64,000 bases of DNA, taken from the NCBI GenBank assembly GCA_963513935.1, contig OY740774.1, positions 88,802,385-88,866,384 on the forward strand, written 5' to 3'. Positions 35,801 to 50,800 of this stretch are shown in pieces. Both the position numbers and the translations under genes were made by a program. Under the pieces are notes generated by a model. The model was given only the letters and a program-made list of their open reading frames with translations. It was not told where the DNA came from and did no database searches. Position 1 is the stretch's first letter, and every line of letters starts with the position of its first letter. The stretch is from Aphrophora alni (taxonomy: Eukaryota; Arthropoda; Insecta; Hemiptera; Aphrophoridae).

Positions 35801-38800
35801 AAACAAACAAAATTCATATATATGGAGGTACGCTCTACCGAAGGTCACCTCTTGTGTTTCATTTATTTATGCAAGAAAAATTCAGGTCGAATATATTTTT
35901 TTTTTTAAACGAATTTATTTAAATCAAAATATACTTTTTCAATTAAAAAAACTTAAAAGATGGGCAGGTAGTCTAAACGAAATAGAGACATTGCTTAACT
36001 CCTATTCTATTGGTTATTTTCTATATTAACACTTTCACAACTATGGGTAACAATTTTAATCAATATTATTATGTTTAGAGCTTTGTACATTTATATGTTT
36101 AAGTAAAAGAATAACTTAACTATAAAAAAAGGAACCCAGATGGTTTAATAATGTTTTTATTTAAATTATTCAAATGAAATCTATTATTTTCACAAATACA
36201 TAGTGTATAGAAAGTTACTTTATGGGTCAAAAAATGTATGTCAAATTTTGTAAATACTGTATCTTTGTTTTTAGGTCCATCTGAATCCAAAAGTAGTTTT
36301 GGGAATTATCTCTGTCTTTTTTTTAAATATTAGCAGTGCTCTATAGTTTACAGCCCAAACATTTGGGCTGATCTTAATTACATTTTGTATCTGGACATAT
36401 TTTAGTCAAATCACGGGATTTGTTGATCAGTCAAATTTTAAAAGTAATTATTGCCATAACAAAAAAAACCACAAAATCATACTCAAGAGTAACCTTTAAG
36501 GACGCAAACAAAACATATTGGTCGGCACCACTCCAATAAAGTCAGCTTATAAGTATCAAAGTGATGGCTACCAAACTGACATTTTTTGTGTCAAAACATT
36601 TCACTGGTTTTGGTTATGGATATGGGTGGGTGAGAAAGTTTGTGCAATGTTCTTGTTTAGTTTTTCGAACTAATTGCACAGGACACTAAACTATTTCTCT
36701 GTTCCAGGTAGAAGACTACAGTAACCAAGTGTCTCACTTTTTTAAAAATAAAGATTTGGAGCGAGGTGATGCAGTAGCTATATTCTTAGAATCAAAACCC
36801 GAATATGTATGTTATTGGTTAGGTTTAACAAAGATTGGAGTGATCTCTGCACTTGTAAACACCAATCAGAGGAAAGATGTTTTAATACATTCTATTAACA
36901 TTGCCAAATGTAAATCTATAATTGTTGGGACCGAATTACTTGAAGGTAAGATCCTTGAAATAATTAGTAACATTATGCTACTTACTCAGCTCTCCACCAT
37001 GCAATGTAACTTAAGGAGATTCTATAAATATAATGATTAAAACTTGAATTTGGGGCCTTGTAGGAAATGTTAAATAGTGTTGGTAAATCAAGGAGTCTTA
37101 AACCAGTATACATAGTATATGATACGTTTGTTTTAAAACAGTTACAGTATTACAGAGGTTATCTGAACCTTGTAATTGTGTAAATAACTACTTACTTGAC
37201 ATCAGCTAGATCTGTATATATTAAACAACCTCCACTCACTTCATTTGTTTCGTCCGTGGCGGGCCTTGTAGATGTACATATTTGCTATGCTATGCCAGTG
37301 ACTCGACCCTGCTGGATCTTATAATTATACTAATGTGACATTTTCTTGTGATGTCATGGTTCATCTATATGCTGAATCACTGACACGAGGATAGTGCTTA
37401 GAAGTTTCTTCACATATGTACAGATTCAAGGCTCACTATGGCTGAAACACTGAGACGAGAAGTGGTGACGGTTTTATAAATATACATTTACAAGGCCCGT
37501 TAGAGTAGAGTATATCCAATATGAAGAAAGTAGTTTCACAATTACAAGTTTAACAAAATCTGTGTACCAACTATTTTAAAGAAAATTACCATATACTGGG
37601 TAAGATCCCTTTATCTATCAATACATTGGACGTTTCCTACAAGAAACCCACTTTTGGGAATTACATTTAGAGGATTATCTTGTATTACATTGTTTGATAG
37701 GTTGTAATGTTTCACATTTTTGTGCTTACTGCCTTCAAAGTCTAAGTCAAAGAAAGTATATTAGAAATTGTCTGAAAATTGCCGATTGTGAGATTAGTAA
37801 CCAGTAGTTAATCCTGGTTGCGTTTGAGAAATTTGGGGTTCATCTGCTGTTATATCGGATTATCGGAAAAATGTCGGACTTTGGATTGACAATTTAATAC
37901 GGAGCAAGATGCGAGATATTCAAAGTAGAAGATATAAACCACATAACTGTAATTATAATTAGATAAAATGGTCAAAAACATACTTTTAATTATAAGAACA
38001 ATTTAGGTTTGACAGGGCAACCTGACAACCCTGTTTGGTCGAATAAAAAAAGAAATCTGATAACATTGTTCAGACAAAACTCTTGTGTCGGTTCTGTGGA
38101 CTAAGGAAAAATGTTCTAGAAGCTTCCAAATAATGTCATGTTGAAAGAAAAAGTAGGTAATTCACCACTTGGAGAGGTGTTGGGTAATAGCCACATCTCA
38201 ATAAAACTTCAACCGATGCGGTGTGTCTAAGTTAAGGCAGATTATTGCATGGTTGGAAGATAATTATTTAAAAATCTTAGAAGAATAATGAACAAGTTGT
38301 TATTCTAAGAGAATATCAAAGTTTAGTAATCTAATTAAAATAACATTAAATATGGAATAGTTAAATTGTATTAGAAGTGATAAATTCAGTAAATGTGTGT
38401 TTGGTATACCACATGCTAAGTTTTACATTTAACTATATATTCTTGCAATAAATTATTATAGGAATTATACAGTTATGAATTCAAATTTTGATATAGAGGC
38501 ATTGATTAAAATAATTAAAGGAATACTCTAAATATATGTTTCCAGGTTGTTTGATTAATGTGTTAATATTAAGTATCATTTCTGTTATAAATCTGATAAT
38601 AAATGTATGCATTTCAAATATCAAAATTGTTTTAATTTAAGTACATTTCCCAAAAAATTCATGCCCTGGGATTAATTTCATTAAAAAAAAGAGTACATGT
38701 GCTCACAGGTTGCTCGCCCTATCTTCTGAATTGAAATAGTATGAGTAAGGAGGTACAAAAGTAATGTTAAGCCACTAAATTCATTACTCAAAACATTACA

Positions 38801-41800
38801 GTTTGTTTTGGAGTTTTGAAAAACCATTTCAGTCATTATCACGTTTGTAAAACATTGCAAGGGTCTGTAAGTATCAAAATGACGCCCATTAATTTATTTG
38901 TATCAGTCATACAAGAATAATTTATTGAAAGTCTAAGTTTGGAATAAAATCCTGCTTGCAGTTTAACTGTATTCATAATTTAATTGTTTCAGCTGTATTA
39001 GAGATTTTGCCATCTTTACCTGACATCAAAATCTACACGACAGGGCCAATTAAAGATAAATTACCATTGACTTTTATGAACTTAGATAAGGAACTAACAA
39101 CGTGTTCAACAAGTCCAATAGAGGAAGAAATTGCGAAAGCTAATATGATGGATTCTTTTCTGTATATATACACTTCAGGGACTACAGGGTTACCAAAGGC
39201 TGCAATAATGTCTCATGGGAGGTAATTACTTATTTACATGAAAGTATGCTTTATAGTATATACATTTTTGTTGTCTGAATTCAATTAGAAGATCTGATGA
39301 AAATAGTTTTTTAGACCATTATAACAATCATTAACTTGCACCAACCTACAAACCTTATCGTTCATATTATTTTGACATTTTAAGAGTGAACCTAGATAAA
39401 CAAATTTGTCTATCAATAGAACTTATATCCACCAATTAATTGTTAGCTGCGTGTCTATATTTTTTTGTTTGTGTGATGAGACCATGCACTTAGTTTTAGA
39501 CTCATCAACAGTAATACTATATCTTTCAATATTAATGAATATTTTTCTTATTGCAGAAATAATCTTCTAAATATATCAACGTCATCTTTGTAACCCTACA
39601 ATTAAACAGATTTGTTAAGTATTGTTCCAGCATTTTAGATCTCGCTTCTTTTATAATCTTTACTAATGTTATATTAAATAAAAGGCAGGTTGTAGTGGAT
39701 TGCCTTGACATAATCTACAATTTGCATTGGAAATTTCTGAAAAGTCGCCTTGTATTTTTACAATCCAATTAATATTGTAGGGTAATCAAAACCAATCATA
39801 GTTTCTGTTAATTACTTTATGTTTATATTATTGTAAGCAGCTATAAAAACAACAAATGGGTGATATCTTCTGACATTAAAACGTTGATACTGCCAGTATT
39901 AATGTATGGTTCTGTACATGTATAGATTGGATGAAATGTTTAACACAAGAATTTTTCCAGGTCTAAAATATATTTACTCATAAGATCTGATAATTTAAAT
40001 ACAATTAAACAAGAAAGAAACTACAAGGGAGTGAGAAATCAATTTACTTAGGTTTCGATTTTGACCAATCATTGACAGGGTTATATAACCAGATTGCTTT
40101 TTATAAACTAATAATAAAACAAACAGAATATAAAGTTTAAAATTCAGAAAATTTCAATTGAAAATATCAAAATGATAGCCATTTTAAACAGTTTTTTGTT
40201 TACATTTCATGTGTTATTTAACTTATAATACGTTAAATTAGATAAAAATTTCCAGATTGTCAACATTAAAAAAATAAAAATTGTCAAGATCTAATAGGAC
40301 CGAGTCACCAACGTGAGCATAGCGAGTGGAGACACCTTCACATATTATACAGTTGCAAGGTCCGTTAGAACTGAGATATGGACATTAGTGGATACTATTT
40401 ATCATATACACATATATGAGATTCATTAGGACAAGGCCGACATCAAGAAAGTAGTGATATAACAATTAATTACAAGGTTCAGAAAACCTGTGTAACAATT
40501 ATTTTATAAAACCTTACCCATCTGGATTAAGACCCCTTGATCTACTATTACAATTTAATATTTTCTACAAGACCTAAGAAACCAACTTTTGGTAATTTTA
40601 TATTTAGAAGATTTGTTTGTATTATATTGTATGATGAGGCTGGGTAAATACTATGATATACATCAACCTGTTTCCATTACCGTAGTGAAACAGATTGAGA
40701 TTTTACTGTTTCAAGTGTGATTTTGAAAATCTAAATTATGGGAAAATAGTAAAAATTAAAGAAATTGTGCTAACACTTAAAGTAGGTAAAGTCATGCAAG
40801 TTGCGGTAGCGATGTTGTAACGTTCACCAACAAGAATCAACATGACAATTAATTTGTACACAAACTAATTTTGTTAAAAAAGGGTAAAATAATTGCGGCG
40901 AACGTCTCTGCTACCAACTGAGGTGAACGTCAGCCCTCGTTATTAAATATGACCTGATGTTCGAACCGCTTAAGGTTCCGGAAGGAGGGTTTGGAACAAC
41001 GTGCTAGGACTTAACCATTTAACATGTTAATTAATGCTTAGTCTCAAATCCATCTAATCACTATGTTCACAGCCAGCTTATGATGAGATATAATTTAATA
41101 ACTAAACTAACTTATTAATTATCATAATTCAATAACTTATCGGTTAGGGACAGGCGTGATGGGAGAATTATGTAAACACTTTTAGGTCATAATAATTCTG
41201 CTCAATTTAGTCGGAAGACCTACGAATGACTGCGTAACACCCGGGGGTCGATCAGACTCCGCAATTAGCGGTTTAGGCAGTCATTTAGGCTTATTACTAA
41301 AACGTTAAGAAACAACGCACAACTCACACGTCCCCTCCTTCGGCGCAGTAGTGAACGACTGTGTCTTGTCTTTTGACTGCTATGCGCGCTGTCTAACCTA
41401 CGATGCGCGCACATCGCATATCTTATGCGGTGATATTAATAAGGTGATCACCAATTCCCGTGAATCACCACATGAAAATAAATCTGGTAGTAATTAATTG
41501 GAAGTAATAAAAAGAAACTTAAAATCAATAATAATTAAAAAAACTACATAAGAAAACTAGTAGTTCAAAATACTAAAGTCTCTAAAATATAAGATTTTGT
41601 GTTCATTGTTTGGTGTCCAAGTCACTTTGTATAATATAATGAGTAATAAATTATTTATATTACCTTTATAGTTCCGTCATGTGACTTTGCGTTTGTCTTA
41701 ATTACAAAGACGCGTTTCGGAGTCGTAGCTCTATCTTCAGTAATTTCACTCCGTAGAGGTCGTTAAAACATTAAATATAACAAAAACATTAACACTATAC

Positions 41801-44800
41801 ACACAAATAAATAAATACATGTATACTTTGATTTTAACATTTTCTTCGCTAACCATGGAACAGTGCGCATGTAAGAAAATGTTAAAATCAACGTATACCT
41901 GTATTTATTTATTTGTGTGTATAGTGTTAATGTTTTTGTTATGTTTAATGTTTTAACGACCTCTACGGAGTGAAATTACTGAAGATGGAGCTACGACTCC
42001 GAAACGCGTCTTTGTAATTAAGACAAATGCAAAGTCACATGACGGAACTATAAAGGTAATATAAATAATTTATTACTCATTATATAAGATTTTGAAAAAC
42101 ATAATTTCTGGGTAATATTAAGCATAAGCGATAACGTAACATAATTGAAAAATAATAAAACAATTAAAAGAGGCACTTAGAAAAAAGGTGTTAACAGTCA
42201 CTAAAACCACAAGGTTTTTTGATGAATAAAATGAACATAGAATAATAATCAACTAAGCTAAAGTTAAATAATAATAAAGGAAGTAAATATAATAATAACA
42301 AAATATAGACAAAATCGAAATAATAATTAAAATGTAACAAATAAAGAAAGTGGCAAAAAGGGTTAAACCAAATTAAGGAAGAAATAAAGGGGTACAACAT
42401 AAAAAAGTAATAAATATGTCCAATGTATTGTATTGTATGTATTTGTATGTATTGATGTATTGTATAGCAAAACAATTAGAATCATAAAATCGGTTTTTAA
42501 TCACTAAGGCAACGGGGAATAAAAAGCGAACTTCAAAAGAGAATATCTCCAGAACGAAACAAGATAGGACAAAATTGAAAAGTGATAATTGGGTCATAGT
42601 GATAGACAAAGGAGTTTAGAACATAAAAAAATTAAAATAAACAATTTCAGTCAAAAATCAACAACTACGTAAAAGAGTTATAATTACAAAACTATACGTG
42701 CTACGACTACAAATCAAACTAAACAAATTGATGCATTTAAAGTGGCACATACAGTTAACGGTTTTAAAAACCACGTAAAAACGTAGTTGATTGTTTGGTG
42801 AGATGAGTGTGTATATTGCAATAGTCGTCGTGGAACGCTATGATTAGTTGAAATTTTATTGGTAGAGAAGTTATTCTTAATTCCTATTCTGTATGTTCTT
42901 ACATGTAATAAATTAACATTTTAAACGCATCCCATTAATATATTATACTATGTATGGTTGTGAGCCTTCTCCTGAATTGCATATATTAATTATAATAAAG
43001 GTATTACCTTGTCCTGTTTACATTTATTATAATATAATTGTTACAGAAATAAAATTATTTATGCTCTTCTTTACCAGGCAATGTTCCATCATAATCCAAC
43101 ATTTGACCAATTATAGATATGTTTTTTATCCACAACATAGTTTTATTCTGTTACAGATTTATTTTCATTGCTACGGGTGTTTATAGTTTACTAAGATTTA
43201 AAGAAGATGATGTTATATATACATCTTTACCATTGTATCATACTGCTGGAGGAATGGTAGGTGTGGGACAAGTTTTGCTCAACGGATGCACAGTAGCATT
43301 GCGTTCCAAGTTCTCCGTCTCTAATTTCTGGACAGATTGCATTAAATATGATTGCACGGTATGTTACAAACATTATTTTTTTTTAAAAATGTTTTAGGTT
43401 TAGTTCTTACAATAGACTAGAATAGACTTATCAAAAATATGAGTTCTGTTTGAAAAGTATTTAATTTGAATGGTCCCGGAATTAAGTTAAGCACAGAAGG
43501 TGATCTCTGGTGGAGAATAAGAGGGTACCTTCATGAAATTTTTTAACCTGTAAAGGGTGTCAGTTGCTGGAAATTAGTCGTTATCAAAGATGGCAGAACA
43601 TCATTGATAGTACTTATGTTCCCGTAGAATCTCAGCAAAGTGAAATGACTAGGTCATTGATCAAGTGTGAACTTTTGTTTTTGTTTATTGCAAGGAAGGC
43701 CAAGATTCCACTCCTGGTTTGGTCTCAGCTATGAAACTTACTGTGCACTCTCATTCGCAGGTCATTCTTTTTAAATATAACCTCTGGTTTTTGGAAAACT
43801 GTGAGATACTTCAGGTGATGTTGACTTGTCCTCCACTTCACAGAGTGCCTAAGGACACAATCCATTTCCCGCTCAAAGGTGGGGAGTCAACACATTATAC
43901 ACATAATAGCTGTCTCTTCAGCTTCACCACATTTTCTACACATAAGTTCTGGTACATGAAATCTCATTCAGTGTAGATGACTAAGGAACATCCAGAGACC
44001 TGTTAGGAACGGCCCTTCAAACTGCCTAGGTTCTTTCTTTTGATTAACAATCAGTGGTTTAGTATTTTACTAACTTTATTATTGACATGAATTCACATTC
44101 CTTTTCTCTCAATTTAGCACAAATACAAAAGGAACAATACTTAAATTAAATATTCATTATTCAAAACCCAGAAGTATTCCAACTATTGTTACTCTTATTA
44201 CAAATGAGATTACTGATTTCATTTACTGGTGACTTTATATATAAAAATGCTTGCTTACTTTTTGTAGAGTATCAGCTATGGACAACTCCTTTGTCCTCCT
44301 GTCCTAGAGTCAGATTTCCTGGGCTAATGTCCTTCCGTCCAAGAATCAAGCTCCCTGGGCTATCTACCACCACGGCTAGCGACATAGCTGTGTATCTTCC
44401 AAGCTCCTAAAAGATCCCCTCCATACCGTGCTGACCGCTTATATATCTTTTGTTGCCTCTGGTGCCCTACTTTCGTTGCAAGTCAAGCATTTCAACATTT
44501 TTTTAATTGTTTCACAATAGTTGGGTCATTCTGAGCTTTGTTAACATGAGTTCTTCCTAACATAATTTACAAATTAACCTAATAACTGAAATTGAATTAA
44601 ATATATTCCTAACAGACCAGTCAACAATCCAACCACGTTCCATAGATCTGACCTGTTCAACTTAAGAGGTTCCTTTGTATTGAGTCTTGAAGAACTCTTG
44701 AGCTTCCTCTTAGATTGTAAGTTGCCTACAGTTTTCTCCCAAACCTTCTGATGTTATTTCAAGACCCATTGGAAGATACACTGATACTCACATATATATT

Positions 44801-47800
44801 CAGCTTTTGCTGTAACACACTTGTCTGCCTCCTCATTCATAGTAATGCTCTTATATCCCAGGATCCACAACAGGTTTACATTGTTGGTTTTTGCCAGTAT
44901 TTGAGGACAATATGGCAATCACACAATATCTTGGAGTTATAGTTGTGGTTTCCCACAACAGAAGTGCTGCTTTGCTATCATAGTTTATATAGATCTTTCC
45001 TATCTATATCCCCATATCTATATTCCTCTTCACACATTCAGTTAGGGCAATTACTTCCGCTTTAATACAGTTGCCAGCTCTTCCAGGGTCAGACACAATA
45101 AACACCTAACCCAGTAACCTTGGAGGTTTTAAATCTGTCTGAATACCAAGTCAGTGCATTCCTCATATAACTAGGATCACCTTGAGACCACTCTTTTCTG
45201 TCAACACAGTTGACATGATATGGTATCTCATGGTCAGCTATCTTTGACATCCTATCCGACATTATTCCAAGAATATATATTCACAGAATATCATCCATTC
45301 TGGTATGTTTACTAGCTGATGATATCGCTAGTTAGCCACATACTACATCCTGTAGCCCATCACCCTGGCCTACTCCATGATAATAATATCTGGAGGAGGC
45401 ACACTTACCAGCACCTCATGGCAGCAGTTGGAGGTTTCGTTCATGGTACCCAGAATACTCAAGCACATTTACAAGCAGCACCTTAGACAACCTAAGTGTG
45501 AACCAGGACTCTTTTGTCACTATCAGAAAACTTGCAGAAGAAGTGAGAATAAGTACTGGTTTGATTCCATTTTTAGTGAGAATTTGACTTTGCGGAGATT
45601 GTCTGCAAAACTTGTACAGAGGATTTAACATGATGGGGCAGAAGTAACTCTGTAACTTATGATGTGTTTACAAATATGACACAAAACACAAGGTGCAGTA
45701 GAGTAGACATTCAATATCCCCAAGGATGAAATAACTATAAAAAGTGTATGTGGTGATGTGAAAAATCATAATTTGTAATAGATTTAAAATCCGCGGTTTA
45801 GCGCCGAAAACAGGCTGTTCAAATCATAATTTTATTCAATAACTTCATAAATAAAAGAAAAATAGATTTTCAAGAAAACCAAATATGTAATAATGTCAAT
45901 TTTAGTATAATTTGTTTTTTATAAATAGAATATGTAAAATTTTGTGTTATGTGGGGAGTATGTTGAACTTTGGTAACGTTTACCGGAACAGCTCTCTTGC
46001 GGAAGAGAGAAAAATCTCGTGCTTAGATCAGTCTTCGTTTGGGGCTAGTTGCTCTAAGACCTATGAATGGCAGTTCTCCGAGTTTCTGTTAGAACATTAA
46101 AAAATGTGTTCAGAAGTTAAATTTGTGAAAGACATGGTGTATTAACAATTTCAAAAGTGCTAAGACAATATTGTTTTCAATAAATAAACTTTTAAATGAA
46201 AAGGCGTAATAACTTGCAATTTTTAATTATGTTGTGCAATCGCTGCCACGTGATTTTCGAATTCTCGACAAAGAACTCTTCTATAAGATATATGGAACAA
46301 TTAAAGTTAGCATAAGACATTAATAATTGGTTGTAATACATGTACAACAAAATAAATCTCGTGAGCGATGAACAAAAGACAATTCGTTGATAGTGGACAA
46401 AGCATCTCTAAAATTAGCACGCAGTCACATGGAAAGACACGAATCATCCTTCGAGGAAAAGTGTTTTCTTTTATAAAGAACATAACGTGATTTGGTATAA
46501 CACGTTTAGACTTTCATTATTTAACCATATATATGTACTTTGAACAATTTAGACTTTTTTATATACTTTCAAGATATATATTTGATATCATAAAATTATG
46601 TATTTCATTAATAAGATTCAATGTGTTTGTTTTGGAGTCTTTAAGTAAAATAATATGATCAAATAAAGTTATTTGTTTTATTAATAAAACTAATTCTCAA
46701 TTTCAGTAAAAATTATATTTTTTATTATTAAAATATTTGCTATGAGAAGTAAAGTAAAATCCTTTTTCATTAATTTTTGGAGTTGCAACTAAATAACTTA
46801 AAGTTATTAATATAATTTGATTAGATTCTTTTTCAAATGATAGTAATATTGATAGGATGTAAGATGTCTTATATAAATTTTTCTTTTTTTATTTCTGTTA
46901 CATGAATCTAATGTGTTTTATGTTTAATAAATTTTTATGTAATATTTCAGAGACAAGTGTTTTCATTTTTGAAACCCAGAATCACTGTGAGTACACTGTA
47001 AAAAGAGCTTGCGACCCCAGAGATTTTATAAATAATTAAATTCACTTTTTTCTAAATTGGTATGCTAAAGCAAACCTGGCGCCCTATAGTCGAGCAAATT
47101 AACAAAATTAATAAATAAAATAAATAACAACATCTCATTTTTTAAATTGTTACAAATGTCGCCGCAACTGTGGGCCTTTTTAGTCGAAATAAACAGTGAT
47201 TTTGGTAATGAGAACTCTTAAAATCAAGGTAAGGACTCTCTCTATCATAATAAGAAAGATTCTTTTTTAAAATTTTTTGTGTTAAATATAATAAGATAAA
47301 AATGGAGTCAGAAATTGTAAATGTTAATAATAGTGAGGAACAGGTAGAGTTAGGAAATCAAAATTCTTTAAATAATATAGAGTCATTAGAATTTACGGGG
47401 GATATTTTTGATAATTTACAGAAGGAATCGAAAAGTAATGAACAAACAAATGAACAATTTGCACAAAATTTTTTAGATCAAGAAATAAGTAATAATAGTA
47501 ATAGTAGACGTTCAAGTATGAGTAAAATTAGTAGTTCAGGTTCGGATTTTAATGGGTTTGATAGTGATAGGATTCTAAATAGTAAACAACAGTGTGAAGA
47601 TATAAATAAAAAATTAGTAGAAACACCAGGGGTAGAAACTGTAAAGGAAAATTCAGATAAGGATTTGAGAGCTGAAGAGGTTAGAACAGATAAGAGTGTA
47701 AAAAATAATGATCAGGATTTAGAGATTAAGAGTATGTTTGAGCAATTGATGAGTAAATTTGATCAGAAATTTGAACAAAGTAGCTTAGAAACAAAACAGA

Positions 47801-50800
47801 ATAATCTAGAACTTAAACGAGATAATGATAAAAAGTTTGAATGTATAAATAATAGGTTTGATCAAAACAAGTTGGAATTAAAAGAAATAAGTAACAAGTT
47901 TGATCAAAACAAGATAGAAATCAATGCTAAACTGGAGGTTTTTAATGTTAGACTTGAACAGAATAATGTTAAACTGGATAAAATAGATAATGACTTGAAA
48001 CTGAGTAAATTAGAGCTAAGACAAGATAATTTAGATTTAAAAGAAGAAATGTACAAAAAATTTGATGAAACTAGGGCTGAATTTAAAGAAGGTTATGTAA
48101 ATATAGAACAGGGCCTAAGACAAGAAATTAAGCAAACTAGGTTAGATATAGAAAATAATTTTGATGAAAAAATTGTTAAAGTGGAAATAGATATGTCTGA
48201 TAAAATATGTAGTATAGTTAAGGAAATTAGTAATGTTAAATCTGAAACAGAAGTAAAGTTGTTAAGTAATCAAATAGAAGCTAAAAATAATCTAAAGGTT
48301 GTTGAAAACAAAATTTGTAAAGAAATTTTAGAGGTTAAGAGTGATGTAAACAATAGAGTAGATAAGTTTGAGATGCAGTTAGGGAAAACAGACGAAAAAA
48401 TAACCTTGTTAGACTTAGAAGTAGGAAAACAGAAGAATCTAGAAAAACAAGAAATTTTAGAGTTAAAAAACAATGTAGAGGACCAGATTAATAGCCTAAA
48501 TTTGAAATTTGAAGGAGAGTTTATGCAAAAAATAAGGGAGAACTTTGTAGAACAGGGTAGCATAAGTCAGGGTACTTATACAAGTGCGAATATAATTAAT
48601 GAGACTATAATCCCAGAGTTTCAAAATGAAAGGTTAGAACCACATCCGAAGGTATTTATAGAAGCTATAGAGACATTTAACAAAATAAATGGGGGACAAT
48701 GGAAGATAAAGTTAGGTTGTTTGAGAAAATATTTTAAAGGTGAAGCAGAGTTATGGTTTGAAGCACACAAAAATGAGTGGGGTAGTTTTGAAGAGTTTAG
48801 GGTAGCATTTCTAGATAGGTTTTGGTCCGAAGAGAAACAGGAACAATTGAAAACTAAATTATTGGTAGGAAGCTATTTTAGGGGACCAATGGAAGAAGTA
48901 TTTAGATATGTGATGAGCTTATATAATAAGACACAATTTTTAGATCCGCCCATGTCTATGGATACATTTGTAAGACATATAAGTAGGAAAATGCCTGAAA
49001 AACTAGAGTTAATGATGTTAGCAGCTAGGCCTAAAAATGTTAATGACCTAGAAAAGTTAATCTTAAGTTGGCAAGAAAGTCAGAAGTTGTTAGGTCCAGA
49101 TAGGACAAGACAGGGGGACAATAGAATGAATATGGACAGACCCATGTATAAAAATTTTCAACCACAGCAATTAGGACAGGAAGGATTTCGATTTAGGGCA
49201 CCACCCCATTTTCAAGAGACAAGGGGAGAGAATAGGTTTAGGGGACCTAATCATTTTACTAGATTTCCACCACCTAATATGCAAAATAACAGTAATAGGC
49301 CTATGTTGACAAATCAACAAAATTTTAATAGGGCAAATGGTAATGGCATGAATCAAGGGTTTAGGCCAAATTTCCAACAGAAAAGATATGATCAGGGAAA
49401 TAAGGGAAATGGTAATAGACCACAGGAAAACCAAAATGGACAACAATAAATAGGGCCCAAGCTTTGTTGTCTAAAAATCAAAATAGGCCTAAAATAGTAA
49501 ATTCAAAAAGTACAATTTCATCTATAATAACAAAAGAAAATAATAACATTGATGTAGACATTAGAGAAGAATTGTTAAATGAAGAAAATTATAATAATGT
49601 AAGCATACAGCCTATAAAAGGAGAATTAATTGAGATTGATGTGAAAATTAATAGAGAAGAATTTAAATGTTTAATTGATACGGGTTCAGAAATTACAGTT
49701 ATGAATGAAGAAATTTATAAGAAGCTAATTATAAATAATGATAAAATTTTGGAATTGCCAGTATGTAACTTAACAATAGTAGGAGTAACAGGTGTGCGTA
49801 GCAAGAGGATTACAAAACAGGCTTTTATAGATGTAGAAATTGGAAAAGATGTAGTTGCAGTAAATTTTTTAATTGTTAGAGGTCTGAATATTGAAATGAT
49901 TATAGGATGTGATTTTTTAAAACAAAAGAAAGCTAAAATTGATTTTGATGAAGAAAAGATTAAATTTAATGTAGAGGATAAAATAATTCAAACAAAGTTT
50001 AGAAAACAAATTTCGCAAGTAGAATGTTATAGATTAAAATTGTGTAGGACTAAAGCAGAAATAAATTGTTATGATGAGACAGATTTTGATTATGAAGAAT
50101 TGCAAATTAATGATGTAGCTACTAACTTTTTTCAAGATTTTGATTCAAAATATTATGAAAATAACTGTGAAGATGTAGAATGGACACAAATTGTAGAGAA
50201 AATTTTAGAAGAATGTAACTTAAATTTAGATAGTGAAAAACAAGAATTAAAAACTGTATTAAATAATTTCAAGGAAGTATTTTCGGATCAGCCAGGAAAG
50301 ATGTTAAATTATAAAGCTAAATTAAATGTAAAGGAAGATAGTAAATTTATAAATAAATCTTATGCAATACCACATTCAAAAAAGGAAGCTGTAGCTAAGG
50401 AAATTCAAAAAAATGATTGACAATGATATAATAGAAGATTCAAATAGCCCATTTTCGAACCCATTAGTATGTGTAATTAAGAAAGATTCGTCCATAAGAC
50501 TATGTTTAGATGCTAGGCAAGCAAATCAAATAATAATACCAGATCGAGAAGCACCTGAACAAATAGATGATATATTGCAAAGGTTTGAAGGAGTTAAATA
50601 TATTTCTAGTATAGATTTGGTCAGTGGTTTTTGGCAGATAGAATTAGACGAACAATCTAGAAGATATGTTGCTTTTGTATTCAATGGTAGGAACTTACAG
50701 TTCAAGAGACTCCCTTTTGGTTTAAATGTTAGTACTTCATTATTTAAAAAAGGATTAAGTATGATATTAGGGCCTGAAGTTTTGGAATTCACAACAGTTT

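Noticed and set aside
40945..41000. TGTTCGAACC, a tRNA B-box-like sequence
   Set aside because: No A box at the right distance, no cloverleaf and no acceptor stem. Not a tRNA gene.
40815..41475. Candidate solo LTR
   Set aside because: The composition fits, but TG/CA ends with a matching target duplication could not be found.
45912..46100. 62-codon frame identical to one at 56235-56423
   Set aside because: The two are identical only because they lie at the same place in the two LTRs. There is no recognisable domain and no likely mRNA context.
48270..48563. Minus-strand open frames inside gag and pol (also 49171-49446, 50526-50792, 50799-51029 and 52023-52244)
   Set aside because: They lie opposite long frames with recognisable domains and arise from A-rich codon use.
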